Origin: Carallia brachiata
Lineage: Eukaryota; Streptophyta; Magnoliopsida; Malpighiales; Rhizophoraceae
DNA length: 64,000 nucleotides
Direction: 5' to 3'
Assembly: GCA_021464245.1 (NCBI GenBank)
Contig: JADCRB010000074.1
Location: 2,467,037 to 2,531,036 of the forward strand
How positions within the stretch are numbered: position 1 is the first letter of the stretch; each line of letters starts with the position of its first letter. Under the pieces are notes generated by a model, which did no database searches, was not told the DNA's origin, and saw nothing but the letters and a program-made list of their open reading frames with translations. Shown piece by piece: positions 48,300 to 58,629 of this stretch. The translations under genes were made by a program, and so were the position numbers.

Positions 48300-51200
48300 G
48301 GTTGAAGATTAAGGTCTAATCGAATGTGTTCGTTCCGGTCCTGATTGAGTGAGAGACTGGCCCTTATTGAGTGAGGGAAAAGTTTGAGGCAGCCAAGGGC
48401 AGGCAGAGGGAGGACTGGGTGAGTTGGACACATCAAGCCTTCGTGTGATATGAATGGTTGTGGGTAGAAGATTTTGACCCACGAATTAAGGGAATGCGTT
48501 TAAGTTACAATCTATTAAAATATTAGATGTGCAATTAATACAAAACATGGATAAAAAGACGCTAATAGAACTTGTTTGTGTATGTGCAAGGCATGAACAC
48601 TGAAGAAAACACGTAGACAAGCTCCTCCCTGTAAAAATAACTGTAAATAAAAGACATTTTATATCAGTTTTACATTAATTCTCATGCCCTCGTTTATATT
48701 GAGAATAAAAATTTATTTTTTTATATTTATGAAATAATCAATACTAGAAACTTGCGAAAATTATTTTTATAACATTAATAAATGTTGATTTGAATTTCTT
48801 GTTATATTTAGAAAATTTTTCTCATGCATCTATGAGTGCATAAAATATGATTTTTTTCAACATTAAAAAAGATGCATCATCTTTATGAGCTATTAAATCT
48901 GTACGGTAGGACCGAAGGTCACCCATCTTGTCTTCAATTAATCTTTCTCATAAGGAGAACTTCCTATCTAAACATTGATAGAGTTGAATGAACTTTCCTT
49001 ACAGCTGGTCACAGTATTAACGAGTTTTGAACTCAATATATTGTCTCGAAACAAATTCCATTTGATAAGATAAGTAGTGGTGTGGGAATTCAAACTGGAA
49101 TCGATGTAGGAACGACGCATTGGTTTGTAACCAAACTACCTCCTTTGGTGATCATAAAATATGAATATTTTTTTGGTCAAAAAGGTAAACTTTTTTTTCT
49201 GGTAAATCAAAAAGGTAAAAACTTTTTTTTTTTTGGGTTAATTCAAAAAGGTAAACTTTATTTACACTAAAAAAGCAGGTACAAGGCCCACAACAAGCAG
49301 GGCCAAAATCTCAAACATATAGCCCAAAAACGGAGCTCCGTACCTACAATTTAGGAATTCAGAGAAGAGGCAGTCCAACAGGTCCAAAAGTCCAACCAAG
49401 CACAAACAGGAACATGCGCCACCCACAAAGACGCAGGTGGTGACATCCCTGAGACAGACCAAACGTCGGCGAAAAAAGCAGGCCCCGACACCTGAAGTAA
49501 ATAGACGTGAGAAAGCAGCAACTGATACACTGTGTGTAATCTGCTTTTATTTTGTGAAAGAAAAAGAGCAGCCATAATTGACATATTAATGTACATATTT
49601 GAAAGAAACTACATATTATTTTCCATACCTATTTGATCACTCCCACTTCCCAAGCACTAATTCATTAGCACTTTTAATTTTTATCCATATTCATTAACGG
49701 GAAACATATATGGACGTGTAGAAATAAGACGCCTGAGTGAACGCTTTGTAATCGGGTGTAATATTTCTGCAACAAAACGTATTATTATTGTAACGAAAAC
49801 TAAAAATAATTTTTCATCCATTTTTTTGTTATAAAAATTAAGTGTTTTATTGTAAAAACAAAATATCTGATTGTAATGCGTCAGTGTTACATCTCAATCT
49901 CACAGGTTTATATACTGCAGAACTCATTCATTAATTCATTTTTTTACATTATGATAATACTTCTCACACTATTTTATTAATTATATAAACTGGTGCAATA
50001 AATATATATTTTTTTTAAAAGCGTATGTCCGATAAAATTAACAAACTGGCGTTGTTGCCCGGAGAGGAAAAAGGAGGTGTGACTGCGTGCAGACGTCGTC
50101 ATTGCTCGCTGCCATCTATATTGTTTGACATGAATTAAAGTTTTACTTCTAAACCATGTATCAGCAACGACCCACTCGCCATGGTCTACGGACAAGAGAG
50201 AGAGGACGGCAACAATCTCCATCTCTCGCTAGTTCCCCACATGAAATCAGCCACACGACCCCGAGACTCAAGGGATCCCATTTGAGCTATGATCTGTATT
50301 GATAAGATATGCAATTAATAGGTCGTTGAAAAGAGGGCGAGTTATTGGGACCTGTGCAAGAAAGGCATCGAGCAATTTATGAGCCCAGCTACCACTGTAC
50401 CATTATCATTAAAAAAAAAAGCCAACAGGGTCGCCTTATTTGAAAATTTTTGAAATAAATGAACTTTATTGAATTAAATTAACAAAATGTATTTTATCAG
50501 ATTTTTTTATGTAATTTTATTTTTTTTAAAAAAAATTTATCTTAAATATATCAATTATTGAATATATAGATTAAAGTCAGAGTATTTTTTATGTATATGC
50601 CTCATGAATCCAATTTATAAGAAATGACCCCTATTTGAACACTGTTGGACCTGAGTGGATATTCTTAAACTGATCACAATGATTATATACACAGTCAAAT
50701 TAGCGGTAAAAAAGGACATTACTTTCAAATATAAATACTAAAATTTAAACTTGAATTATAAGTAAAAATAATACGTTAAAAAATTATTAAATTATCACTT
50801 CAAATAGTATAATTTTAGTTATTTATAACTTATAAGATGATAAGATATAGATTCTTAAACTTGTATTTTTGACAACGCATTAATTAATAATTTTTTTGTC
50901 CCCTTGCATTAAATAATATTAAAAAAGTAGTTAGTTGGCTATCTCATTACAAGTGGGTTGTGCATAAGGAAAGAAATTGATATGTGAATTATTACTTTAT
51001 CATTTTTTTTTATTTTTTTCATAATTTTTTAATTTAAATAATTTATTTTTTAATTTTTTCTCAAAAATTATTATTATTATTATTTTAATTATTTTTTTTA
51101 CAATTTTTTCCTTTATCTAAATAACTTATTTTTTTCATAATTTTTTTTATAAATTATTATTTATTTTTTTTTTCATGTTCATAACTTTCTTTTTCTTTTT

Positions 51201-51335
51201 TATTTGTTACTCCCCTTTTCCCCAATCCAAACAGGCTATCAGCAAAGTGGAAAAGCTGAGCTGAGAAGATGTTACACACATATTTTAATAAGTAGCCGCA
51301 GGGGCAGTTTGAAAGAGAAATATCTGGCCAACTCG
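48300..51335. other. Intergenic region with a retroelement tail
   Basis: No gene seen. A retroelement tail at 49170-49500 is listed separately. Long AT-rich and T-rich stretches occupy 50980-51200, and the minus-strand open frame at 49977-50222 is not recognisable. Confidence 0.4.
49170..49500 (-). mobile_element. Probable LINE 3' end with A-rich tail repeats
   Basis: On the minus strand, G+C-richer sequence (49270-49500) runs into GGGCCTTGTACCTGCTTTTT, a type of ending I associate with plant LINE 3'UTRs, then an A-rich tail. The tail shows three copies of a unit containing CAAAAAGGTAAA on the plus strand (49178, 49207, 49244). No domain remains, so the call is tentative. Confidence 0.35.
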
Positions 51336-51345
51336 TGTATATATA
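51336..51345 (+). promoter_or_regulatory. TATA box of the first XIP gene
   Basis: GTATATATAG lies about 75 bases before the ATG at 51413. Confidence 0.4.
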
Positions 51346-51412
51346 GATCTTCATCTTTTGGCTTAATGTGCAGAGCTCCAAATAGTCGGCCATTTAAGTA
51401 ACAAATTGAAAG

Positions 51413-52607
51413 ATGGCATCATATCAAGGGAGAGGAGCCACTGAAGATGAAGAAAATGTCCATGGAGGAAATAAAATCCAGCCTTTCGCCTCCACACCAA
51501 TGCAAGTGCCAAGATGCAACATTATCTCTCTCCCTTTTCCATTTCAGCCTTTCTAACTTTCGGTCGATTAGTTGTCCGGGACTAGAGTTAAATCAACATG
51601 CATTTTCTCTTGAATCTCTTGTTATTAAATCTTGCAGGGCAGGGCAACGTGCTGGGGACAAAAAGCAGTGCACTTTGAGGAAAGTATTGGGCTTTGAAGA
51701 TTTTTTCTCTTTGGCGGTTAGTGCATTTACAATAAGACTATTTACTTGTTTACAAAGAAATAAATTATGTAACATTGATAAATTATAGTTCAAGAGTTGT
51801 TTGTAAAATTTAAAATCTCGAGTTCGAGTCTTAATTTACTATGGAGTTTAGCAGGTATGGAGAGCATCAGTGGCGGAAGTGTTGGGCACGGCCACCCTTG
51901 TATTTGCATTGGACACCATAGTGATTTCCACACTCGAGTCCCAAACAAAAATGCCCAACCTTATCTTATCGTGTCTCGCTGCCTTCGTCATCACCATTCT
52001 GCTCATTGCCACATTTCCCATTTCCGGCGGCCACATGAACCCAATTATCACCTTCTCCGCATTTCTCACCGGCCTGATTTCACTGTCAAGGACAGTCATA
52101 TACATTTTGGCTCAATGTGTCGGTGGCATTCTGGGTGCTCTTGCACTAAAAGCCGTGGTAAACAGCGACATTGAGAGAACATTTTCGCTTGGAGGCTGCA
52201 CCCTCACAATTGTTGCACCAGGCCCACATGGCCCCGTAGTGGTGGGCTTGGAGACCAGCCAGGCCCTTTGGCTGGAGATCATTTGTGGGTTTGTGTTTCT
52301 TTTTGCTTCGGTGTGGATGGCATTTGATCATCGCCAAGCCAAGGCCTTGGGCCGGGTTACTGTGTGTATCATCATTGGAGTCGTTTTGGGCCTTCTCGTG
52401 TTTGTCTCAACCACGGTCACGGCAACGAAGGGCTACGCTGGAGCTGGGCTGAATCCGGCGAGGTGTTTGGGCCCAGCCATCGTTAGGGGAGGACATCTAT
52501 GGACAGGACATTGGGTATTCTGGGTGGGCCCGGCCGTTTCCAGCTTGGCATTCGCTCTGTATACGAAAGTGATTCCACGACAAAATCTTCACACCATAGA
52601 GAAATAA
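51413..52607 (+). CDS. XIP: XIP (X intrinsic protein) aquaporin, copy 1
   Basis: XIPs are plasma-membrane major intrinsic proteins that pass small uncharged solutes more than water. Secure parts are exon 2 (51638-51716, GFEDFFSLA) and exon 3 (51855-52607, 250 residues). Exon 3 holds six helices; loop B is SGGHMNPIITF, so the first NPA is NPI, and loop E is GLNPARCLGPA, the NPARC motif that marks XIPs. A Gly/Cys-rich loop C (SLGGCTLTIVAPGPHGP) is also typical. Exon 1 is uncertain: MASYQGRGATEDEENVHGG followed by KIQPFASTPMQVP looks like a genuine XIP N-terminus from the ATG at 51413, but its GT donor (51505) is in phase 0 while exon 2 needs phase 2. A second frame from 51447 (MKKMSMEEIKSS) uses the same donor in the right phase. 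An indel in exon 1 would settle the conflict. Confidence 0.85.
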
Positions 52608-53699
52608 ACTGACGTCACTAATAAGCCATAAAGATGGGGACCGCAAGACTTGTATACATCTTGGAAGATAATCGCCAATGTAGAAGTTTGCTGTTTTCTT
52701 TTGATAAATCTGTCAACGTTTAAATGTGCTCGATTACTGTAACAGTGTAATTTGTACTGTAATAAATATTCCATAAATCCAATATTAAAAAAATTCAGAA
52801 ACTGACAATAACCAATCTAATAATTAATAATTAGTGGTTGAGGGACATAAGGCTCACGCGATAAGATCACGCTAATGTTAGTATCCATTTTTATCAGCAA
52901 ATTATTGCACATTTTGAACTTATTGGCAGACTATAAAATATTTATTTATGTACAAAGTAAAAAAAAAAATCATTTATTTATGTCTGTAAACTTGTGTGTT
53001 TAGTTTTCTCGAGAAAAAGAAAAAAAAATTGTGTCTAGAGTGTACCCAATTATTGGTCTCCAGCGTCCAAACTGCAACACCTCAACCAACAGCCATTAGT
53101 GCGTTGGTTTGGATGGACAATCAATACGAAGCAAAGAAACGGGACCGACACATGTATTTTTCTTTTGTTTTTTGTTTTGACTTTTTTATACGTGCCCCGG
53201 AATGACCATATCCACGAGAAATAAAACCAAAGCAATTTTAGCATTTTATTGTCACGTAAATGGGAAAAGAATCTTGCCCAAGAGGATTGTTCTAATCATA
53301 GTGCATAGTAGATTAGTCTTTAAATTAAATTTATAGAAGAGTAAATTCTCTAAAATATTGAGATAAAATTATTAACATCTTTTAAAATTTTATTTATCTC
53401 TTTGATCTACTATACGTTTTAACGGGAAGACAAATTTCTGGCTTACAAATGAATTCCTCTAACTACACAAGGATCAATGATGCAATCTCTTTTTCTTTTT
53501 TTTTTTTTTAATTCCTTATTTGAGTTGAAGGAGAAAGGATTTTTGCAAGACAAGTTTAGGTTTCGATTCTCATATTGTCACTGCGTCATCCATACCATCC
53601 ATCCCAAAAAGTCTTTGACAAGGTCAATTCATTCTATGACTATGGCTTGTCCACCCATCCTAAACTTTCAATCTATTGAAATTTAACTGTGTCAATTTC
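52608..53699. other. Spacer between XIP copies 1 and 2
   Basis: No gene seen. The first ~170 bases are probably the 3'UTR of XIP copy 1 (TGTAATAAATATTCCATAAA near 52757). Confidence 0.4.
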
Positions 53700-54560
53700 A
53701 AGCCATGCTTGAAACTCTAGTTTATTCAGTCCTCAGCAAGAACACGAGTCCAGCTGTTGAGAAGCAACAAAACTACTTTTTATTTTGTTTTTTTTTGTTG
53801 GTCATAATGGACGCTAGAGAGCCTTTACAACTACTTTATTTTTTTTCAGTTGCACAAGTGTCGGTATTTGTTCATCAAGTATTGAAAGCATCTGTGGCAG
53901 GGCTAATACGCGCAGCGGTTATTGCTTTTGCATCGGACAGTGTTATCATCTTTTGAGGCCCAAACATGCATATACCAGCCTTGTTTTTTCGTGTTTTATT
54001 GACTTGACCTCCTCCTTGCAACCTTTCCCATTTTCGGCCAACAAATTTAACTCAATTATAAACATACCACCATCTAAAGTCATCATAATACAATTAGCTC
54101 AATGTATTGGTGATTTTCCCGATGCATTATCCTTGATACCGATTCTAAGGATCAATATTGAAAATAAATTTTCACTTACTAATTCACTGTCATTTTGCCA
54201 GACCCAGAGAAGCACAATGATGTGGGCCTGGAGAAGGCCGGGCACTTTGCACGGAGACCATCTGTGGATTCGTACTCGTTTTCAGTTCTTGTCAACACGA
54301 TTTCATAAACACCAAGCCAAGCCGTTGGGCCTACATTCCACTTGCTTTGTTATTAGAGCATTGGTTGGCCTTCTTGTGTACGTCTCAACAACGCTGGCCA
54401 GGGCAAAAGGTTCTGCTGGAGTGGGTAAGTCCAGCAAGCTGTTTCGGACAGGAAATTGTTTGAAGCTCATTGAAAGCTTATTGGAAATTGGACCCATGGG
54501 CCGACGCTCTACCATTTACCATATCCTTCTATCCAAAGAAAATTTAATTAGCATCGACCA
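53700..54560 (+). pseudogene. Decayed XIP aquaporin, copy 2
   Basis: The gene order of an XIP is followed from end to end. KASVAGLIRAAVIAFASDS stands for RASVAELLGTATLVFALDT; FPFSANKFNSIINIP for FPISGGHMNPIITF, with NPI turned to NSI; IIIQLAQCIGDFPDAL for IYILAQCVGGILGAL; INIENKFSLTN for SDIERTFSLGG; HQAKPLG for RQAKALG; and ALVGLLVYVSTTLARAKGSA for VLGLLVFVSTTVTATKGYA. The NPARC region is gone (GKSSKLFRTG). A stop at 53954-53956 and at least two frame changes break it, and helices are missing. Long open stretches remain (53953-54582 is open), so decay is moderate. No function expected. Confidence 0.8.
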
Positions 54561-54582
54561 AAAAAAAAAAAAAATTAAATAG

Positions 54583-55562
54583 CACAATTTCTTGCTTTGT
54601 GCGTGTCATCTTTAGGCACGAGTCATGCTAATTTTTTTTGTATCGTTCAATTTTATTGGATGTCCCTTCGAAGGGCGTACTTTTGGAGGACATAAAGGGA
54701 GTCAGCCTCCCAAGAATCTTTGCTAGCTAGTATGTATGGTAGTTAGACTAGATTTACACATTCCGCAATGATCAAAAGAAAAAAAGAAAATTTAAATTGC
54801 ATGTCTTTTAGCCTGTCTGATAAGAAAATTAAAATGGAAACAAAAATGAACTCACAGGGAAGAGAATTTTATTTTTTCGTCCATTGTCTTACATCAAAAG
54901 AAGGCATCTTCGATATATTCCAAGAGATGCATTAGCAGATTGAATTTCAAAACTCTCCGTTGACATGGTGATAAGCTATTTTATTAGTTTAGACGGCAAG
55001 TAGAAATCATTTCAATTGAGAAAATAATCAACCCTATATTTAAAGTTTTTAGATTAGATTCAATTATATGTTAAACTTTAACACATAAGTATAAGTATAA
55101 GCTCGTTCAATTGAAATTGTGTGTTAATTGCAAAAATTTACAATTAAATGTAAAAAATGATGATAGGGTAGCTTGATCTTATAACCTTTTGGTCACAAAA
55201 ATAAATTAACCCTTCAGTATAAGTTGTTGGTAAGAAAGAAAAACAGAATAAACATTAAATTGTAACAACCTAAATGTCAAATTAAAAGCAGTCTAATTAA
55301 AGTAAATTTCTTCATTGCTACACGACTAAGAATTTATAATATAAATGAGCATGTTAAAATCATGATCCATTGAAATGAGGGCGAAGAAGATTTATAGAAT
55401 TGGGCAACGAGGAAAAGGAATATTGTTTGCCGATTATAAATATTTAATGCTCGGGATGCTCAGCATTGGCCATCAACGTAACAGAACGAAAAATGTGCGA
55501 TGCCTCCGACCATGTGTAAATCTTGATGTTAGGCTATAAATTAAACAACAAGGATTTCGCCC
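54583..55562. other. Spacer between XIP copies 2 and 3
   Basis: No gene seen. TATA-like ATTATAAATA near 55434-55443 is about 120 bases before the proposed start of copy 3. Confidence 0.35.
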
Positions 55563-56973
55563 ATGGAAAAATTCAGAGGGGTTATGTAAATGTTGATGCG
55601 TATTAATGAAGACAATGGAGGATTATCCCTTTCGAGTTGCAGCGATTGCAAGTCCAAATTCATCGTAAAATCTCTCTCACAGTTCTTCTCTCTTGGCATT
55701 CTCATGGTTGTTAGATGCGAGGAATTAAATGTTAACTTTCTTACATGATTTTGTAGGTTTGAGATATCATCACATCCAGAGGCCAAGAAGCAACAGCAAG
55801 AGGATTCAATTAAATGGGGAATGATAATAGGCTTGGATGAATTTTTCTCCTTAACTGTTAGTTTGGTTTTGTTTAAAGTTTCAATTTAAATTAGTCTACT
55901 TTTCTTATGAATTTAGAGATTATTGTGTATTTAATAAAATTTTTACTGTGTCAATTTCTTTTAAAAAAAGCATGAAACAGTTTTTTAAATTCAATTTATA
56001 ATTATATGTACGTTCTAAAAAGTTATCATCGGCGTTGAAAAAAATTATTGTTCCTATTTTTAATACCCCAAATGTGATCATTTCGGTACTTACCCGAATT
56101 TATTGGGGCGATATATAAACGCGGAAAAAAATTTGCAACTTAAATAGTGAAAATGTTTGCTCGTAAATTTTTCTCTTCCCTTCCTTGGTAGCAAGTCTCT
56201 GAAGAAGTGATGATTTTATTTGATAGGTATGGAGGGCCTCAGTGGCAGAGCTGTTGGGCACAGCAACTCTCGTCTTTGCATTGGACACCATAGTGATTTC
56301 CACCATGGAGTCCCATTTAGAAGTACCCAACCTCGTATTGTCATGTCTTGTGGCCATCATCAGCACAATCCTCCTTGTCACGACCTTGCCGGTTTCCGGC
56401 GGCCACATCAATCCCATGGTCACCTTCGCTGCCTTCCTCAACGGCCTCATTTCACTGTCAAGGGCTATCATATACATTCTGGCTCAATGCGCTGGAGGTG
56501 TTCTGGGTGCCCAAGCGCTGAAGTCCGTAGTAAATAGCAACATTGAAAGAACATTTTCACTCGGAGGCTGCACCCTCACGATCATTGCCCCAAGCCCAGA
56601 TCATGGGCCAGTCGTGATCGGCCTCGATACGGGCTCGGCCCTTATGCTTGAGATAATATGTGGTTTTGTGTTCCTATTTGCTTCGGTATCAATTGCCTTT
56701 GATCGTCGCCAATCCAAGGCCCTGGGAGTAGTTACAGTTCGCATCATTATGGGAGCAATGATGGGAATACTAGTGTTTGTGTCTACTACTGTGACGACAA
56801 AGAAAGGATATGCAGGAGCTGGGCTTAATCCAGCAAGGTGTTTGGGCCCCGCAGTAGTTAGAGGTGGGCATTTGTGGAATGGGCATTGGGTCTTCTGGGC
56901 TGGGCCGGCAATTTCTTGCCTGGTGTTTGCTTTATATTCAAAAGTAATTCCGGATCAGCATTACACAGCCTAG
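55563..56973 (+). CDS. XIP: XIP (X intrinsic protein) aquaporin, copy 3
   Basis: Proposed exons 55563-55585, 55757-55856 and 56227-56973 join in phase to give 289 residues. Exon 1 is only 23 bases (MEKFRGV and part of Met) and is the least sure part. Exon 2 gives FEISSHPEAKKQQQEDS and GLDEFFSLT; exon 3 starts VWRASVAELLGTATLVFALD. Loop B is SGGHINPMVTF, so the first NPA is NPM (copy 1: NPI); loop E keeps GLNPARCLGPAVV. The loop C block SLGGCTLTIIAPSPDHGP has one residue more than in copy 1. The helix region is well conserved between copies 1 and 3, and both have the phase-0 intron just before VWRA. Copy 3 looks functional. The differing first NPA may alter what it passes. Confidence 0.88.
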
Positions 56974-57269
56974 ATTAAATCCAAGGAGTTTTGGATATTT
57001 TCAGTAGATCATCTGCTGGTAGGACATCTGATTCTGTCTGTTGAGTATAAGATTTTCCTGGATTAATGCTCTTTTCAACTTCCTTCGTTTTCTGACAAAG
57101 ACATATAAATTGAACAAAAACAATTGAAAAAAGTACAATTTTCAAAAAATAATTCCCAACTAATGCCCGAATGAGTTGAAATTATCAGAAACGTCAAAAA
57201 CCCAAAATACCCTTAAAAAATTGTTCTATTCTTTACAATTTTTTTAAGTGGTGCGTCCAACCTAAGATT

Positions 57270-57896
57270 GTCAGAACCGAACCGGTCATTGAATTGGAAA
57301 ATTGAGAGATTTAAGGTTCAACCGGTTTGACCAAGTAAAATTGCGGTTAAACCGGTAAAACCGGTATTTAATATTAAATATATAAAAATTAAATTTTTAT
57401 ATAACTTATATAATTATATAAAATGTTATTATATAATAATGATAATAAATATTTAAAATAAAGTGTATTTTAAGAATTATATTAATATTTACATACATTA
57501 AAGATATTACAATTAGTATATTTAACAAAATATAATTTATAAAAATTAATTGAAAAAATAATATTTATAAATTGTGATTAAATATTAATTTTTAAATTTT
57601 AAAGATTAAATTGAAAATTTTAATTAATTGAGGACTAAATTAAAATTTTTAGTTAAAATTAGAGTCTTAATTATAATTTAGATAAAATTTTGAGTCAAAT
57701 TATAATTTAAAATTTTTGATTTAAATTGGACCAGTTCAACCGGTCCGATTTTTACCGATTTTCCCAGTTTTGAACCGATTTTTCCGGTTTTTGACCGGTT
57801 TTTTCGGTCCGGTCCGAATTCCATTTTCAGGCTTGAACCGGACCAGTTCTAGGACCGGTTCTCGATTTTTTTGGTTGAACCGGCCGGTCCGATCCA
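57270..57896. mobile_element. AACCGG-rich inverted-repeat element
   Basis: Both ends are dense in ACCGGT and AACCGG words. The left side (CAGAACCGAACCGGTCA, AAGGTTCAACCGGTTTGACC) is roughly mirrored by the right side (GGTTGAACCGGCCGGTCCGA and complement). The middle 400 bases are very AT-rich. This type of non-coding repeat is common in dicot genomes and is probably a non-autonomous DNA transposon. No target duplication identified. Confidence 0.55.
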
Positions 57897-57997
57897 TTTC
57901 TTAAATCATTGGTCCCACCATCGGACAATAATCGGGCATACTTCTCGGCTGATGTACCCGTGCCCAAAAACAATATCAATAGAGTGTCATTACACTT

Positions 57998-58190
57998 GCA
58001 GAATCGGGCATCTGCCCGAATTTTTTTGTGTGCAACAAGACTGTGATTTTGTGCAACAAGACTATTACTTTATGCAACAAAAAAATATAAAAAAATACAG
58101 GTTTTTCTTATTGCACAAAATAACAGTCTTGTTGTACAAAATTATAAACTTATTGAACAAAAAAATATTCGGGCAGATACCCGATTCTGG
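57998..58190. mobile_element. Short MITE with CAGAATCGGGCATCTGCCCG ends
   Basis: CAGAATCGGGCATCTGCCCG at the left is mirrored by CGGGCAGATACCCGATTCTG at the right, giving about 190 bases in all. Each end is itself a small palindrome (CGGGCATCTGCCCG). Inside, CAACAAGACTGTGATTTTGT and its near-complement repeat. The words TTACACTTGCAGAAT also occur, slightly altered, at 63303, hinting at a family. Confidence 0.6.
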
Positions 58191-58382
58191 AACTCTAATT
58201 TTTTCCATATCAATATACATGGTACAGAATAATAATCATCCAAAGGCAATTACTTCTTCATTCCAGGGTTTGGTGGTTGAGCTTGCTCTTTTCGTAAACA
58301 ATCCAACTGAAGGCTCCCCTTTGTCAATTTGTCAGGCAACAAAAAAATTCGCTATCTAATTTGGTAGTTGGAAACTAAGATA

Positions 58383-58407
58383 GATATATATATATATATA
58401 TATATAT
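58383..58407. repeat. (TA)n microsatellite
   Basis: About 12 TA units in a row; likely to vary in length between individuals. Confidence 0.8.
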
Positions 58408-58629
58408 ACATAAAATAGAAGACTAAAAAAAATTTAAGTGACTAGGTAGATCCATTCGTACATGTAGGAGAAAGGAATACGCCATGCAGACAAGAGGATT
58501 ATAATTGATAAAGCTTGAATCACCATGGAAGTGCGATTTTACAACCCATCCTCAACTCATATCTAATAAACAACTAGTCACTTCCTATTACAGCTTGATT
58601 TTATAGGATATCACCATACACAGACATTT

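Noticed and set aside
51820..51845. Stretch with GTTCGAGTCTTA, like a tRNA T-loop
   Set aside because: No acceptor stem, D-arm or anticodon arm can be formed around it; it lies in the second intron of XIP copy 1.
53953..54582. 209-codon open frame that could be taken for an intact gene
   Set aside because: It matches an XIP only in scattered blocks, lacks both NPA motifs and the first helix lies before an in-frame stop, so it is a pseudogene.
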